Below, one piece after another: positions 16,012 through 25,229 of a stretch of 49,043 nt of DNA. The DNA comes from Chloroflexaceae bacterium (GTDB lineage Bacteria > Chloroflexota > Chloroflexia > Chloroflexales > Chloroflexaceae): assembly GCA_012031225.1 (NCBI GenBank), contig JAAUTZ010000016.1, positions 1 to 49,043 on the forward strand, written 5' to 3'. The position numbers and the translations under genes were made by a program. The notes beneath the pieces are model-generated. The model did not search any database. It was not told where the DNA came from and was given only the letters and a program-made list of their open reading frames with translations. Within the stretch, counting starts at the first letter, position 1, and each line of letters starts with the position of its first letter.

Positions 16012-19000
16012 ATGCAATCACATGTGGATGTCCATGCTCGACGTGGGGTGCGGTTCGCAGCAGCGATCCGAATGCTGTTGCTGAGTAGTCTGGTATTGAG
16101 TAGTTTGTTTGTGCCGCTTGCGGTGCATGCCCAAGATGCGACGGAGCCGGTGGTGCAAGCCGAACCACAGCCGCCCGCGCATTTGAGATTGGAGCAGACG
16201 GAGGATGGCTGTGCAGTACGCACAATCAACGTCACGATTTCGCTCTACCGTGCCGCGCCAGCGGGCAGTGCCTTGCGCCGCCAGTATGAGCAGGCGATCC
16301 GCTATTTTGCGGATGGCATCTATGAGGCGACCAACTGCGCCCATATCGTGGGCAAGGTGAGTATCTACCAGCGCGGCAAAGCTAAGGATACGGCGGATGT
16401 GGTGTGGGTGCGCGAAGAACACCCCGCCGCGTATGTGTCGGGCTACCGCCGGGCCGTTGGCAATATTGCGATGGCGGATATATACAACGAGCAGAATATG
16501 ACTACCATCGGCGATGAGGGCGCACGCAATCTGGGCTACACGCTCGCGCATGAGTGGGGGCATGCCTTCTACTCGCTCTATGATGAGTATCGTGGCAGTG
16601 ATCCACTGGATCGTGATAACCTCGGCTCGCCCGCCCGCACCGATACGCCGATCCGCGAATCGCTCATGCATGACCCTGATCAGGGCTTCAATCGGGCCAA
16701 CCCACGCCGCTATGCGTGGCTGAACTTCTCGGCTGATTATAGCTACGAGAATATCCCCTTCAACCGCACCGCTCACGGGCGGGTATATGCCGCGAGTGTG
16801 TGGGATATGCTGGTGCGTCGCCCCGCGCAAGACCCACCGCAAGCCCGCACCGCCGCAAACTATCCCCGTTTCTACTATCCTGAGTTGGTGGATTTCGCAC
16901 CGAATGGGGAACACTACCTTGATCTGCCGGATAGCTCCTTTGATGCGGTAAATCGGCCCGGCAATCCGGCGCGAGCCAAGCTGCGGATTGTCTGGTTTAA
17001 CACGGAGACGGCGCGAGTCTTTGCGGTGAATACGGCGAATGCTTCTGGGGGCAATCAGTTGGAAGTCATCATCGAGGCACTGGAGCAAGAGATCTACAGC
17101 ATGCCGCTTGGCTCGGCAGTTGGTGTGATCGGCTTTGATGCAACGGCGCAGGTGGTGATCCCGATTACACGCTTGACCGACGACGAGGTGCGCGACGAGT
17201 TGCTGGATAGGTTGTTTGAGGATTTGGAAACAGGCACCGGTGCAACAGGTGATGTATCGCTGGCGTTGCAGCGTGCGTATGACATGCTTGAACAGCACCC
17301 GCCCTACATCAATGGCGATGATGTGGGGAGCGTGTTCTTGCTCTCTGGCGCACCCCTGAGCGGGGCGGCTGGGGTGGATGCCGTGTTGCAGGATTACCAA
17401 GCCGACGATCTGCAAATCTACACCTTCGGGGTTGAGGTCAGCTTTGAGGACGATGATCTGCTCTATGAGATTGCCGAAGCAACAGCCGGCTTGCACGCCT
17501 TCGTGGTCGGGGTAGATGAGACGTATGATGATGTGTATGCCTTTAATACGGCCGTGTCGGAGCTTGTGGCGGCTCTTGCCGATGCTCGCATTGATGCTGA
17601 GCCGCTTGTCGAAACCTTGTTGGAAGAGGGCAGCCAGCGTATTCAACCGCGCCGCACCGTGACACGCGAATTCTTGGTGGATGAGACGCTAACGGCAATC
17701 AATGTGTATGCCAGTGTTAGCCCGACGGCAACGCTCACCCTCCGCAGTCCGAGTGGTGGGCCGCCACGTAGCCCGGATTTCTGCTTCACGCCGAGTTCAG
17801 GCGGCGCACGCCCCAACGTCTACTGTGAATTTACCGTGCCCGCGCCAGTCACGGGAACGTGGCAGCTACGGGCGCAGGCGGGGGCAGCTGCGGCTGATCT
17901 GTTCTACGAGATTACGGGCGAACCGGGCGAAGACAATGAGACCTTCACCTCGCGGGTGGATACGACGGGCAGCGACATTATCCGCTACCCGCAGCCGATT
18001 ATTCTCAAAGCTGCGGTCGAAAAGACCCTGCCGATGAGTGGGCTACGGGTGGTTGCTGAGCTGATCCTCCCCAATGGTGAGCCGCGTAGTTTCCCCATGC
18101 TAGATGATGGAGTGGCGCCAGATGATCTAAAGGATGATGGGATCTACACGGGGATCGTCAGCAACTATCCAGCAAATGGCACGTATGGGATACGAGTGCG
18201 GATAGATAATAGCGCAGGCACTGGCAAGCTGACGCACGGTGGCTTGGCGACGGCACCGGGCCCATTCGATCCAGAGACAGGCTTACCCCTGTTCCCCGTA
18301 CCTGATCCCACACCCGTGATTACGAACTTCACCCGGCTGGCTCGCACCAATGTCTTGGTGACGGGCTTCCGCGCTGATGATCACGGCAATACGCCCGCAA
18401 CGGCAACGGTGCTACCAGCATTTGATGTGAATGTATTTGGTAAGGTGGATCAAGCCGGTGATGTGGATTTCTTTCGCATCAATGTGCCCGTGACATTCAC
18501 AGGCGAACTCACCGTGCGCCTGACCAATCTACTGGATGGCATGCAGCCACGCTTACGCATCTTTGCGGCAGATGGCACGACAGAGCTACGCAATGTGGTG
18601 CTGGCGGCGGAAGAGACGACCCTACGGGCGAGCGTGCCACCTGCGCCGGGCGGCTCCTACTTTGTGGCGGTCACCCACACTGACCCTGCCGCAGATCGGG
18701 GCGTGTACACCCTCAGCGCGGGTGCGCCGCTACCATCGGAAGGGTTGCAGCTTAGCTCGTTGCGAGCCTTGCCCAGCACCATCCCCGCCGATGGCACAAC
18801 GACGGCGGGGATTTCCGCGACGGTGGTGTTGGACAGCGCACCAGCGGCGGGCCAAGCTGTAACCTTGACGACGACGCTTGGTCGCTTCACGGATAGCAAT
18901 ACCACTACGGTTGTGGTGAATGCAAACGAAAACGGCTTCCTCACGACGACGCTCGTCTCGGCTGAGGCTGGCGTTGCTACAATTCAGGCGACGGCTGGAA

Positions 19001-19089
19001 CGAATACGCGCAGCGTCACGCTGACGCTTCAGGATAGCACGCGCCGCGTCTACCTGCCACTGATCGTGCGCCTTGCGACAGGGCAGTAA
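16012..19089 (+). CDS. Secreted CLCA-like zincin/VWA protein with PPC and Big-1 domains
   Basis: 1025 residues from ATG 16012 (GAAAGGA seven bases upstream; ATG 16006 is also possible). Signal peptide 1-40 (cut near AVHA-Q). The zinc motif HEWGH at 180-184 with D191-E192 matches the HExxH-x6-DE arrangement of calcium-activated chloride channel regulator (CLCA) metallopeptidases, where the Asp is the third zinc ligand. Residues about 324-520 form a VWA-like domain whose MIDAS DxSxS is degenerate (NTANAS). About 654-745 resembles the CLCA C-terminal beta-domain (DDGVAPDDLKDDGIY). A PPC-type domain (about 790-903), a Big-1 Ig-like domain (about 910-1010) and the tail YLPLIVR (1014-1020) follow. 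It should be a secreted or surface protease or adhesin. The substrate is unknown. Confidence 0.83.
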   Translation: MQSHVDVHARRGVRFAAAIRMLLLSSLVLSSLFVPLAVHAQDATEPVVQAEPQPPAHLRLEQTEDGCAVRTINVTISLYRAAPAGSALRRQYEQAIRYFADGIYEATNCAHIVGKVSIYQRGKAKDTADVVWVREEHPAAYVSGYRRAVGNIAMADIYNEQNMTTIGDEGARNLGYTLAHEWGHAFYSLYDEYRGSDPLDRDNLGSPARTDTPIRESLMHDPDQGFNRANPRRYAWLNFSADYSYENIPFNRTAHGRVYAASVWDMLVRRPAQDPPQARTAANYPRFYYPELVDFAPNGEHYLDLPDSSFDAVNRPGNPARAKLRIVWFNTETARVFAVNTANASGGNQLEVIIEALEQEIYSMPLGSAVGVIGFDATAQVVIPITRLTDDEVRDELLDRLFEDLETGTGATGDVSLALQRAYDMLEQHPPYINGDDVGSVFLLSGAPLSGAAGVDAVLQDYQADDLQIYTFGVEVSFEDDDLLYEIAEATAGLHAFVVGVDETYDDVYAFNTAVSELVAALADARIDAEPLVETLLEEGSQRIQPRRTVTREFLVDETLTAINVYASVSPTATLTLRSPSGGPPRSPDFCFTPSSGGARPNVYCEFTVPAPVTGTWQLRAQAGAAAADLFYEITGEPGEDNETFTSRVDTTGSDIIRYPQPIILKAAVEKTLPMSGLRVVAELILPNGEPRSFPMLDDGVAPDDLKDDGIYTGIVSNYPANGTYGIRVRIDNSAGTGKLTHGGLATAPGPFDPETGLPLFPVPDPTPVITNFTRLARTNVLVTGFRADDHGNTPATATVLPAFDVNVFGKVDQAGDVDFFRINVPVTFTGELTVRLTNLLDGMQPRLRIFAADGTTELRNVVLAAEETTLRASVPPAPGGSYFVAVTHTDPAADRGVYTLSAGAPLPSEGLQLSSLRALPSTIPADGTTTAGISATVVLDSAPAAGQAVTLTTTLGRFTDSNTTTVVVNANENGFLTTTLVSAEAGVATIQATAGTNTRSVTLTLQDSTRRVYLPLIVRLATGQ

Positions 19090-19106
19090 TCAAGGAGAGA
19101 TGAGCG

Positions 19107-19139
19107 ACAGGGGCAGGCACATGGTGTGGTTGCCCCTGT
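19107..19139 (+). terminator. Hairpin after the CLCA-like gene
   Basis: ACAGGGGCA and TGCCCCTGT form a perfect 9-base-pair stem with a 15-base loop, 18 bases after the stop codon. Only a short T-stretch follows, so termination strength is uncertain. Confidence 0.5.
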
Positions 19140-19201
19140 TTCGTAGGCGGGGTAGCACAGGAGATAAAAGATCGTGTAGCCAAGAGAAAGGAACTGCATC
19201 T

Positions 19202-19774
19202 GTGTCGGGCCATGTGAAAGATTACGAGAAGCATATCGCCTGCCTTGAGTCGTTGTGGGATGAGAATATCGAGAATGAAACGCTGACTTTTGCGCCGATC
19301 CTGAATATGATCTCGCAGCTGTATGAGGTCAACTATATCCGCCTTGCGTGCAACACCGAAGGCGAGTTCCGCTACAACCTTGATTTGATCAGCAAGCAGA
19401 AAGAGTACGATATTTTGTACTTCGCGTTTCACGGCGATGCGGGCACGCTGTATCTACACGATGGTACGGCTCTAACGCTGGATACGATTGCATCTGCGAT
19501 GGGGCGCAAGTTCAAGGGCTGGATTGTCCACTTTGGCAGCTGTGGCACGATGAATTTGGGTGAGCAGGAGCTTGCCGCGTTTGCCAAGAAGACGGGCGCG
19601 GCGATGCTGGTAGGCTACACCGATACGGTGGATTGGGCTGAGAGTGCGGCACTGGATCTGCTCTTTTTAACCTACGTGCAAAGCTATGTAGATATGAATG
19701 CGTTCTGGGCCGAATTTGAGGAACGCTACCGCAGCCTGATCGAGGCGATTGGCTTCGCGGTATACGTGGCCTAG
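19202..19774 (+). CDS. Small caspase/CHAT-like protein, putative cysteine peptidase
   Basis: 190 residues from GTG 19202, chosen because AAAGGAA sits eight bases upstream; the frame is open further upstream but through the terminator hairpin. A beta strand followed by H77 (YFAFHGD) and, 37 residues later, a strand followed by C114 (VHFGSCGT) match the His/Cys dyad order and spacing of caspase-like CHAT peptidases. The rest (TGAAMLVGYTDTVDW, then AALDLLFLTY) fits the end of that fold. No signal peptide, so it is cytoplasmic. It follows the secreted CLCA-like gene by 112 bases, with a hairpin between, so co-regulation is possible but not shown. Activity and target are inference; it may be one of the uncharacterised stand-alone families of this fold. 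Confidence 0.7.
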   Translation: MSGHVKDYEKHIACLESLWDENIENETLTFAPILNMISQLYEVNYIRLACNTEGEFRYNLDLISKQKEYDILYFAFHGDAGTLYLHDGTALTLDTIASAMGRKFKGWIVHFGSCGTMNLGEQELAAFAKKTGAAMLVGYTDTVDWAESAALDLLFLTYVQSYVDMNAFWAEFEERYRSLIEAIGFAVYVA

Positions 19775-19786
19775 GGTGGAGTGTAC

Positions 19787-19811
19787 GGGGCAGGCGGCTA
19801 CCGCCTACCCC
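19787..19811. terminator. Hairpin between convergent genes
   Basis: GGGGCAGGCGG, loop CTA, CCGCCTACCCC: an 11-base-pair stem with one mismatch. It lies between the caspase-like gene (plus) and icd (minus) and could serve both. No T-run. Confidence 0.45.
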
Positions 19812-19853
19812 ACCTGTGGCTGCCTTAATCGTAGAGGCTGACGTAGTGCGCTG

Positions 19854-21212
<1,359 letters not shown>

Positions 21213-21259
21213 GATTCTCTCCTTCGCTTTACGCTCTGCCTTTGCTCTGCTAGGCAATT

Positions 21260-21265
21260 ATTATA
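21260..21265 (-). promoter_or_regulatory. -10 element of the icd promoter
   Basis: TATAAT on the minus strand, 48 bases upstream of the icd ATG. No convincing -35, so low certainty. Confidence 0.4.
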
Positions 21266-21356
21266 CACGATTGTGACCCGCGCCTTGCGGCGTGCCCTGC
21301 ACAGCCTACCCACCGGGAGTATCCTTAAAAGTTGGGTGAAGAAGTTATAACCTAGA

Positions 21357-21385
21357 GTTGACAAGAAGTAAGAATGAGTATAAAA
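21357..21385 (+). promoter_or_regulatory. nuo operon promoter P1
   Basis: Perfect TTGACA at 21357-21362, a 17-base spacer and TAAAAT at 21380-21385. It would give a leader of about 180 bases before nuoA. The 362-base icd-nuoA gap otherwise holds only promoters P1, P2 and the icd -10. Confidence 0.65.
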
Positions 21386-21493
21386 TCTGTGCCGTTAGTA
21401 CCATTCGGATGTGCATTGCGACTCGGCGCTCGGCGTTGCGTAGCATGGAGTGCCGCCTGCTCATGAGGCTCGGCGTGATAGCTCGTAATTCAC

Positions 21494-21523
21494 TTGCGAA
21501 ACTATCCTAAGACTCGTTATAAT
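21494..21523 (+). promoter_or_regulatory. nuo operon promoter P2
   Basis: TTGCGA at 21494-21499, an 18-base spacer and TATAAT at 21518-21523, with the start near 21530 and a leader of about 45 bases. Confidence 0.65.
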
Positions 21524-21574
21524 TCAGTTGGATGCAGCAACGCTAGCAGCACCGTTAGGGAGGAGCGACGACGT

Positions 21575-21931
21575 ATGCTTCAAGACTACACGCCGATTTT
21601 GGTCATGTTCCTCATGTCCCTGTTTGTCCCTCTGTTTGTGATCTCACTATCTGCCGTACTCGGGCCCAAGCGTGGCTCAAAGCGCAAGCTCGCACCGTAT
21701 GAATCCGGGATGGAGCCTATCGGGCCTGCGATGCGCCGCTTCCCAGTTAAGTTCTACGTGGTTGCGATGCTGTTCATTTTGTTCGATATTGAAGCGATCT
21801 TCTTCTTTCCCTACGCACTCGCCTTCCGTGATCTGGGGCTGTATGGGCTAGGTGTGATGGGCGTGTTCCTCGTGCTGCTGGTCGTTGGTTTCGTCTACGA
21901 ATGGAAAAAAGGAGCCTTACGATGGGATTAG
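21575..21931 (+). CDS. nuoA: NADH-quinone oxidoreductase subunit A
   Basis: 118 residues with three membrane helices, the normal NuoA/ND3 topology. The loop between helices one and two has the conserved [15 protein letters not shown] and [25 protein letters not shown] segments, including the membrane-embedded acidic residues of helix two. It is part of the proton-pumping membrane arm of complex I near the quinone site. Start ATG 21575 follows a strong GGGAGGAG; the frame is open to 21494, which overlaps promoter P2. First gene of the operon; its end overlaps nuoB by ten bases. Confidence 0.96.
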   Translation: MLQDYTPILVMFLMSLFVPLFVISLSAVLGPKRGSKRKLAPYESGMEPIGPAMRRFPVKFYVVAMLFILFDIEAIFFFPYALAFRDLGLYGLGVMGVFLVLLVVGFVYEWKKGALRWD

Positions 21932-22464
21932 AAGAGAAAGCTGGCGATCTTGGTTTTGTTACTACGACACTCGAAACGGTTGTAAATTGGGGGCGCACCA
22001 ACGCAATGTGGCCACTCACCTTTGGGTTGGCGTGCTGTGCTATCGAGATGATGGGGGCGCAATCGAGCAATTATGATCTGTCGCGCTTTGGCATGGAGAT
22101 CAACCGCCCTTCGCCGCGCCAAGCCGATCTGCTGATCGTATCGGGCCGGCTCTCGCGCAAAATGGCTCCCGTTGTACGTCGCCTGTACGACCAGATGAGT
22201 GATCCGAAGTGGGTGATTGCGATGGGCGATTGCGCTTCGTGCGGGGGCGTGTACAACAACTATGCGATTGTGCAAGGGGTGGATGAGATTGTTCCGGTGG
22301 ATGTGTATGTGGCAGGCTGCCCGCCGCGCCCTGAAGCCTTGATTGACGGGATTATGCGCCTGCACGCAAAGGTGATGCAAGAGAAGATCGGCGGCAAGGC
22401 ACACACCCACGAGGAGCAGATTGTGGTGGAACACAAGGACACCGGCTTGATACAGGTGACATAG
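21922..22464 (+). CDS. nuoB: NADH-quinone oxidoreductase subunit B (cluster N2)
   Basis: 180 residues. The [4Fe-4S] cluster N2 ligands are all present: adjacent C38-C39 ([11 protein letters not shown]), C104 (MGDCASCGG) and C133 (GCPPRPE). The subunit delivers electrons to quinone at the junction of the peripheral and membrane arms. Start ATG 21922 lies inside the nuoA end and follows AAAAGGAG, so the two genes are translationally coupled. The C-terminal tail beyond residue 155 is polar. A 114-base gap containing a large hairpin separates it from nuoC. Confidence 0.96.
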   Translation: MGLEEKAGDLGFVTTTLETVVNWGRTNAMWPLTFGLACCAIEMMGAQSSNYDLSRFGMEINRPSPRQADLLIVSGRLSRKMAPVVRRLYDQMSDPKWVIAMGDCASCGGVYNNYAIVQGVDEIVPVDVYVAGCPPRPEALIDGIMRLHAKVMQEKIGGKAHTHEEQIVVEHKDTGLIQVT

Positions 22465-22507
22465 GGACTACGTACACCGCACAGGGGTACACGGAACGGA
22501 GCAGGGA

Positions 22508-22541
22508 CAGGGCAAGAACGGATCGGCACGTTCCTGCCCTG
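22508..22541 (+). other. Intercistronic stem-loop between nuoB and nuoC
   Basis: CAGGGCAAGAACG (22508-22520) pairs with CGTTCCTGCCCTG (22529-22541) over 13 positions with one mismatch and an 8-base loop. No T-run follows. It may mark mRNA processing, partial termination or 3' protection of the nuoAB message. Confidence 0.6.
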
Positions 22542-22578
22542 CACCATCATCAGCATAATCAGACAGGTATGGAATAGG

Positions 22579-23097
22579 ATGGATAACCAAACGGTATTAG
22601 TTCAGATCCAAGCTGCTTTTCCCGCTACGATTACCGAGATTGACGAACGGCACGGCGATCTGAAGCTGCGAATCTCCCGCGAGAGTCTGCTCGCCGTGAT
22701 GCAGTGGCTGCGCGATCACGCGGAGTTGCAGTACACCTTTCTGGAGAGTGTTACCGGTGTAGATTATCTGGGGCGCGATCCGCGCTTTGAGGTGGTGTAT
22801 CACCTGTTCTCATTCCGCCACTTCCACCGCCTGTGCCTGAAGGTAGGCGCACCTGAAGCCGATCCGGTTGTGCCCTCGTTGACGGGGCTGTTCCCTACCG
22901 CCAATTGGCAGGAGCGCGAAGCCTACGATCTGCTCGGTATCGAGTTCAGCGATCATCCGGCGTTGCAGCGCATCCTGATGCCCGATGATTGGATCGGGCA
23001 TCCGCTGCGTAAGGATGTGCCGCTTGGCTATGAAGAAGTAGCCTTCACGTTCAATCAAGATCGCATCTACGCGCACAAGCCGTTTGCCAAAGAGTGA
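22579..23097 (+). CDS. nuoC: NADH-quinone oxidoreductase subunit C
   Basis: 172 residues, the 30-kDa subunit family. The conserved block runs from YTFLESVTGVDYLG through FEVVYHLFSF to PSLTGLFPTANWQEREAYDLLGIEFSDHPALQRILMPDDWIGHPLRKD, the family signature. It is a structural subunit of the peripheral arm contacting NuoD; here C and D are separate genes, not fused as in E. coli. ATG 22579 follows GGAATAGG. Confidence 0.95.
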   Translation: MDNQTVLVQIQAAFPATITEIDERHGDLKLRISRESLLAVMQWLRDHAELQYTFLESVTGVDYLGRDPRFEVVYHLFSFRHFHRLCLKVGAPEADPVVPSLTGLFPTANWQEREAYDLLGIEFSDHPALQRILMPDDWIGHPLRKDVPLGYEEVAFTFNQDRIYAHKPFAKE

Positions 23098-23159
23098 GAA
23101 GCGTGCGTTGATCCGCCACGTATGATCGGGCGGTTGCCCCGATGAGAGAGAAAGGTTCA

Positions 23160-24392
23160 ATGAGTACACTGACAATTCCATCGCCGCAAGATTTGGTTGC
23201 TCCCGCGCAGCGTGGTGAGCGCGAATCAATGGTGCTGAACATGGGCCCCCACCACCCTAGTACGCACGGGGTGCTGCGCCTTGTGGTGGATTTGGATGGC
23301 GAGACGGTGGTGGATGTTGCTCCGGATGTTGGCTTCCTGCATACCGGCATCGAGAAGACGATGGAGAGCAAGACCTATCAGAAAGCCGTCGTGTTGACTG
23401 ATCGGATGGATTACCTTGCGCCGCTCTCAAATAACCTTAGCTATGTGCTGGCTGTAGAGAAGCTGCTCGAGTGTGAGATTCCCGAACGGGCCCAGACTGC
23501 CCGTGTGCTGCTCACTGAGCTGACCCGCATTGGCTCGCACCTTGTCTGGTTGGGCACGCACGCGCTCGATCTGGCGGCGATGAGCGTGTTTCTGTATGCC
23601 TTCCGGGAGCGCGAGCAGATCCTCGATATTTTCGAGTTGGTCAGTGGCGCACGCATGATGACGAGCTACTTCCGCGTGGGTGGGCTAGCCTACGATCTAC
23701 CGGCGGATTTCAGCCCCACTGTGCAGCTGTTCCTCGATGGCTTTGGCCGCAATATTGATGAATACGAAGACCTGCTGACGAACAACCCGCTCTGGCTGGA
23801 GCGCACCGTGGGGGTCGGGGCGATTACCGCCGATAATGCGATTGCGCTAGGCTTGACGGGTGCGAATATGCGGGCAGCGGGGGTGTCCTACGATATGCGG
23901 AAGATGGTTCCGTATATTGGGTACGAGACCTACGATTTCGAGGTTCCGGTTGGCAAGAATGGCGATATTTATGATCGTTATCTGGTACGCATTGCCGAGA
24001 TGCGCCAGAGCCGCAAGATCGCCTACCAAGCCCTTGAGCGGCTCCAGCATATGCCGTCCGGTGACTATGTGACGCATGATCGAAAGATTGCGCCGCCCCC
24101 CAAGCATGAGATCACGCACAGCATGGAGTCGCTGATCCACCACTTCAAGCTGTGGACCGAAGGCTTCAAGCCGCCCATCGGCGATGCCTACAGTGCGATT
24201 GAGTCGCCGCGTGGGATTCACGGCACGTATATCGTGAGTGATGGCAGCCCCAAGCCCTACCGCGTGCATTTCCGTGCGCCGTCGTTTATCAATCTACAAG
24301 CGTTGCCGCATATGGCGCGGGGGCGGTATCTCGCAGATTTGGTTGCCCTGATTGCCAGTATGGATCCGGTGTTGGGTGAAGTAGACCGCTAA
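23160..24392 (+). CDS. nuoD: NADH-quinone oxidoreductase subunit D
   Basis: 410 residues, the 49-kDa subunit related to NiFe-hydrogenase large subunits but without metal-binding cysteines. Motifs: NMGPHHPSTHGVLR, DVGFLHTGIEKTME, DRMDYLAPLSNN, and the C-terminal ESPRGIHGTYIVSDGS and GEVDR. It forms the quinone-binding cavity with NuoB; the His and Tyr that bind the quinone head group are expected in GPHHPSTHG and DRMDYL. Start ATG 23160 with AAAGG upstream is preferred over ATG 23142. Confidence 0.96.
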   Translation: MSTLTIPSPQDLVAPAQRGERESMVLNMGPHHPSTHGVLRLVVDLDGETVVDVAPDVGFLHTGIEKTMESKTYQKAVVLTDRMDYLAPLSNNLSYVLAVEKLLECEIPERAQTARVLLTELTRIGSHLVWLGTHALDLAAMSVFLYAFREREQILDIFELVSGARMMTSYFRVGGLAYDLPADFSPTVQLFLDGFGRNIDEYEDLLTNNPLWLERTVGVGAITADNAIALGLTGANMRAAGVSYDMRKMVPYIGYETYDFEVPVGKNGDIYDRYLVRIAEMRQSRKIAYQALERLQHMPSGDYVTHDRKIAPPPKHEITHSMESLIHHFKLWTEGFKPPIGDAYSAIESPRGIHGTYIVSDGSPKPYRVHFRAPSFINLQALPHMARGRYLADLVALIASMDPVLGEVDR

Positions 24393-24442
24393 CCGTGCGA
24401 GCGGCTGAGGATTGGCCCCCTTACACAAGAGCAAGAGAGGAG

Positions 24443-24484
24443 TGCGGCGCGGCGGGGAGAAGGAGAGCTTGCCATCGCGCCGCA
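24443..24484 (+). other. Stem-loop in the nuoD-nuoE gap
   Basis: TGCGGCGCG (24443-24451) and CGCGCCGCA (24476-24484) form a perfect 9-base-pair stem with a 24-base loop that carries the only Shine-Dalgarno-like sequence of the gap (AAGGAG, 24460-24465). It may modulate nuoE translation. Confidence 0.5.
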
Positions 24485-24495
24485 AGCACACCGCA

Positions 24496-25179
24496 ATGCT
24501 AAAAGAAACCTATGCCACGCAGATTGAGAGCCTGCTTGCCCGCTACGCCAGCCCGCGTAGTGTGGTGCTGCCGCTGCTGTATATTGCCCAAGATCACTAC
24601 GGGCACTTGACCGAAGCAGTGATCAACGAGGTCGCCGCGATTCTTGATCTGCCCGCAACCGCTGTGTTTGAAGTGGTGGGCTTCTACACGCTGTACTATG
24701 ATCGCCCCGTCGGGCGGTGGATGGTGCAGGTCTGCGATGATGTGCCCTGCTGCTACTGCGGAGCCGAGGAGTTGATAGATGCGCTGAAGCAGCAGCTCGG
24801 CATCAGCGAAGAGCAGACTAGCAGCGATGGGATGTTTACGCTGCAACGGGTGAAGTGCCTTGCCGCCTGCCAACGTCCGCCGGTGGTGCAGGCGAACTTG
24901 TCCTACTTCTACGATGTGACTGCCGAGCGGGCCGATGCGTTCATTCGCTTTCTGCGCGAGCATGCCGATACACCGCAAGGCAAGAGTGTGTCGGGGTACT
25001 ACGCCGAAGACTACGAGCCAGATGCGGCGGGCAACTTTCGCCTGATCCAGCGCAGGCTTGCAACGTATCAGCCGGCGGCGGCGAGCAATGGGCATGGGCC
25101 CACTGAGCCGGACCCCAGCCCCCCCGCCCAATCGGAGTTGTCCGAATCATCGCCACCCACTTCAGCCGAAGGTAGCTGA
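24496..25179 (+). CDS. nuoE: NADH-quinone oxidoreductase subunit E
   Basis: 227 residues from ATG 24496. Thioredoxin-like [2Fe-2S] subunit (cluster N1a) with ligands C80 and C85 (VCDDVPC) and C121 and C125 (KCLAAC). It works with NuoF in the NADH dehydrogenase module. The C-terminus carries a Pro/Ser/Glu-rich tail of about 30 residues not needed for the fold. The start is uncertain: the ATG lacks a ribosome binding site; TTG 24469 lies in a hairpin loop after AAGGAG but only three bases away; and the frame is open to 24412. Homology to the usual NuoE N-terminus favours 24496. Confidence 0.92.
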   Translation: MLKETYATQIESLLARYASPRSVVLPLLYIAQDHYGHLTEAVINEVAAILDLPATAVFEVVGFYTLYYDRPVGRWMVQVCDDVPCCYCGAEELIDALKQQLGISEEQTSSDGMFTLQRVKCLAACQRPPVVQANLSYFYDVTAERADAFIRFLREHADTPQGKSVSGYYAEDYEPDAAGNFRLIQRRLATYQPAAASNGHGPTEPDPSPPAQSELSESSPPTSAEGS

Positions 25180-25229
25180 TTTGCATATGTGCCACTTGTA
25201 CTTGTACCTAGAGAGAAAAGGAACCACCT

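Noticed and set aside
16018-17646. 542-codon open frame on the minus strand
   Set aside because: Antisense to the CLCA-like gene in high-GC DNA; its translation is His/Arg/Ile-rich without domains, while the plus strand has a signal peptide and zinc motif.
19051-19089. Sortase-type LPxTG signal
   Set aside because: The YLPLIVR tail lacks the LPxTG motif and a following hydrophobic helix with a basic tail; it is a different kind of terminus.
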